The notes under the pieces: model-generated
Told to the model about the DNA's origin: nothing
The model's input: only the letters and a program-made list of their open reading frames with translations
Database searches by the model: none
From: Hydractinia symbiolongicarpus
Lineage: Eukaryota; Cnidaria; Hydrozoa; Anthoathecata; Hydractiniidae
DNA: 60,000 nucleotides
Assembly: GCF_029227915.1 (NCBI RefSeq)
Contig: NC_079880.1
Span: 11,809,501-11,869,500 of the forward strand
Direction: 5' to 3'
In this document: in pieces, positions 57,622 through 60,000 of the stretch
How positions within the stretch are numbered: position 1 is the stretch's first letter
How the letters are laid out: every line of letters starts with the position of its first letter
Made by a program: the position numbers and the translations under genes

Positions 57622-60000
57622 GAAAAAAATTCAAAGCCTTACATTCAGTATGTAATCACATCAAGATTTATTCTGAATAAAAGTAGTCCTTTTGTGTTAC
57701 AAGTGTAGATTATTGTTTCTTCTTTCTGGATACGACCTTTACTGTGATTGTTTATCATTGTCAAAAAAACGAGTGTTATTGGCTGAGAGGAGCAAGATAT
57801 ACGTCATTTCTTCCAACTTTTGTGACCAGTTCTAAATGTTTGTACAAAATGTTATTATCTCTAGTACAAAATACTAAAAAATACTTTTCATAATGGCGAC
57901 ATTAAGTGTAGAAGGACATTGTGTATGATTGTTGAAAAATTGCCTTGTTTGCTTTAATGCTAATAATTGGACGTCCTTTGTAGAAATGTTAAAGAATTCC
58001 AAAAATATATATGTCTTCATGCAAGAACCAGTACTTGTGTTCAGTAGAGGTAAATTATTTTTCTTTTATTAAATTGATACATAACTTAATATGTCCTAAT
58101 ACATGCTTTCAATGAATGTTTATACTTTAAAAAAAATTTTAATTCGAACATTTTGTACAAACTTTAATAATGTAAAAATTGCAAATCCGTTACAAAAATC
58201 TGCTTAAAATAAAGCAGAAAAAATATCAACTTATATTTGGACTATTTCTCTTTCAATATTAAGTTGGCTAATACTTACTGATTTTCTTCAACAAAGTAAA
58301 TATTTTGAACACATCACTGTTCTCTCGAGAAAAAAAAGAATTTTCGTTGTCTTTAGGTGCTTTTTTTAGATTAAACTTGAGTTCAAGACATGAACGTGAT
58401 TATTTTCTATTGCTTTCACACTTGTTATGCCTGACAACGGTACATGTCATAGTAGAGCTGAAAATAGACCAACATTCGACAAACTTCACAATGTAAGGAA
58501 GGAAATTAACCCACTTAGGTCTACGATTTTAAATCCGGCAGCAACCGCTTCACTCCAAAACTATGTCAAGACTATGTCGTGATGAAAATTGATCAGCATG
58601 TTTCGAAATAGACTGAATTAGACCCTGTCTATTCGCATTTCGTAGCCAACAATGCAACTTAAACTTTTTAGAAGGTAATTATTATTTGACCAAAAACGGG
58701 TCAGTTGATATGTAAAACATTTTACCTAGGAAATCTATGAAAATATTTTCATCAGTGCAAAATTTACCTATAAATTTGTCTTTTCATGATTTAACTTCTA
58801 AAAAAAATAATTGGTAAAGTCTAAGAAAGACCTAAAATGCTACATACTTCAAAGCAATATTGGTAAGAATACAAAACTTAAATTTTGATTGTTTGCCATC
58901 AAATGCTACACATCTGTGCATGATTTACGTCAATACCTCAAACGCCAAGGCAAAACTTAAGCCAATATATGATCAAAATTTTAGATTCAAACGAAACTAG
59001 CTACAATGTCATTAGCTACACTTCACTGCAAAATAAACGCAATAACATGAGTTCCTGTGTTGACAATGTTGTTTTGAGAATGTCATTGTTGTTTATTACT
59101 ATTATTGCTAACATTACCATGGCAAAATATATAAAAACCATGATTTAAGTAGGAGACTATGTATATTTTTGCCAACATTATTGACATGCTTGTTTACCTA
59201 TTTCGCGTATCTCATTACTACCTTATTTTTCTACATTTCCAATATGGCATTCCCTACTTATCTAATTACAGAATACGCAAATGACATGATTGTTTCTAAC
59301 ACAAAAAGTAAACAAGCGTTTCTAGGCGAATACTGTTACGTAACTTACTTTCGTTCAATTAGTTTTATCTAAGAATTTCATTTTTTGGCTCTCGTCACCT
59401 TTTTCAACTGGGCATACTTCAAATTTTTTTATAGTAAAAATAAACATTAATATTGTATAACAGGTTTCATTCTGGAGATTGCTATCTGAAAGGAATTGGC
59501 AACTAAGATATTAATTACTGTCTTTAATGTCCTGATGACCAATCACACATTACTGTCCGAGTTTTGGAACCAAAAACAAATTTGACACTTAATTATTTGC
59601 ATTAACAAGGTTACTTATACTAACTAAGTTTAATAATTTTTGTTTCAAAAAAAAAAAGTTCCTTCCAAAAGAGAGTTTATTTTCATTGTTGTTATTAATA
59701 AAATTGACACTTATTGTTTAATTGATACCAATTTGGGCATGCATTCAATTATATAACCTGATTGCTCTTTTAAAATAATTTGAATCACTAATTCGTTTCA
59801 CACCAACCCCTGATATCATGATTGCTGATTAGGAGTGGAATTTCATAAAATGATTTCCCTGATGATATTATACCCACGATCGTAAAATTAAACAATTACA
59901 AAAAGTGACTAAATAATTGTTTCTTACGCGAATTTATCAATCGCGTTTTACTGGAACAATGATTTTTATTCGTACTTTTCATCACTTATTTAAAGCTTGG
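57622..60000. other. Intergenic DNA, nothing recognised
   Basis: AT-rich sequence with short frames only. No repeat with clear borders was seen. Confidence 0.4.

Overview
This is AT-rich eukaryotic DNA. I infer a cnidarian, perhaps a hydrozoan: the base composition fits, the virus-like element has the accessory genes I associate with cnidarian Polintons, AGCTAGCTAGC-type motifs are scattered through it, and there is one secreted PAN/fibrinogen-type gene. Species cannot be fixed from the sequence. No rRNA, tRNA or CRISPR array was recognised.

The main content is a decayed Polinton (Maverick) of about 14.4 kb at 5661-20068, bounded by terminal inverted repeats of 259 and 233 bp. Left to right it holds a protein-primed family B DNA polymerase (+), several small membrane or zinc-finger genes (+), an FtsK/HerA-type packaging ATPase (+), a BRO-N-type gene (+), then a minus-strand block of major capsid protein, small membrane protein and retrovirus-type integrase. 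Next come a coiled-coil membrane protein (+), a virion-protein-like gene with a proline-rich repeated tail and a C-terminal membrane anchor (-), two more plus-strand genes, and a minus-strand block of three small genes at the right end. Genes are packed with gaps of a few bases or with overlaps. Almost every gene carries stops or frameshifts, so this copy is not autonomous, although polymerase motifs A-C and the integrase DDE triad can still be read. No maturation protease was recognised and no 6-bp target duplication is visible.

Right of the Polinton lies a single-exon minus-strand gene for a secreted PAN/apple plus fibrinogen-like protein (20403-21368), the only convincing intact host gene. 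The remaining 38 kb is mainly repeats: a pogo/Tigger-like inverted-repeat element (24976-26221), a CR1-like non-LTR retrotransposon fragment (26453-27740, -), a small palindromic MITE, a 142-bp Helitron-like element with recognisable ends (30110-30251), a region of diverged ~125-bp repeats between two opposed Helitron-like 3' ends (31439-32764) with a reversed relative at 41340-41620, a 9-bp minisatellite of about 0.7 kb (46577-47284), an element with ~190-200 bp inverted repeats (47727-48903), a partly duplicated segment (49010-50692), and a dispersed ~200-bp repeat at 37.5 and 55.6 kb. No other supported protein-coding gene was found, but short exons of spliced genes could be missed.
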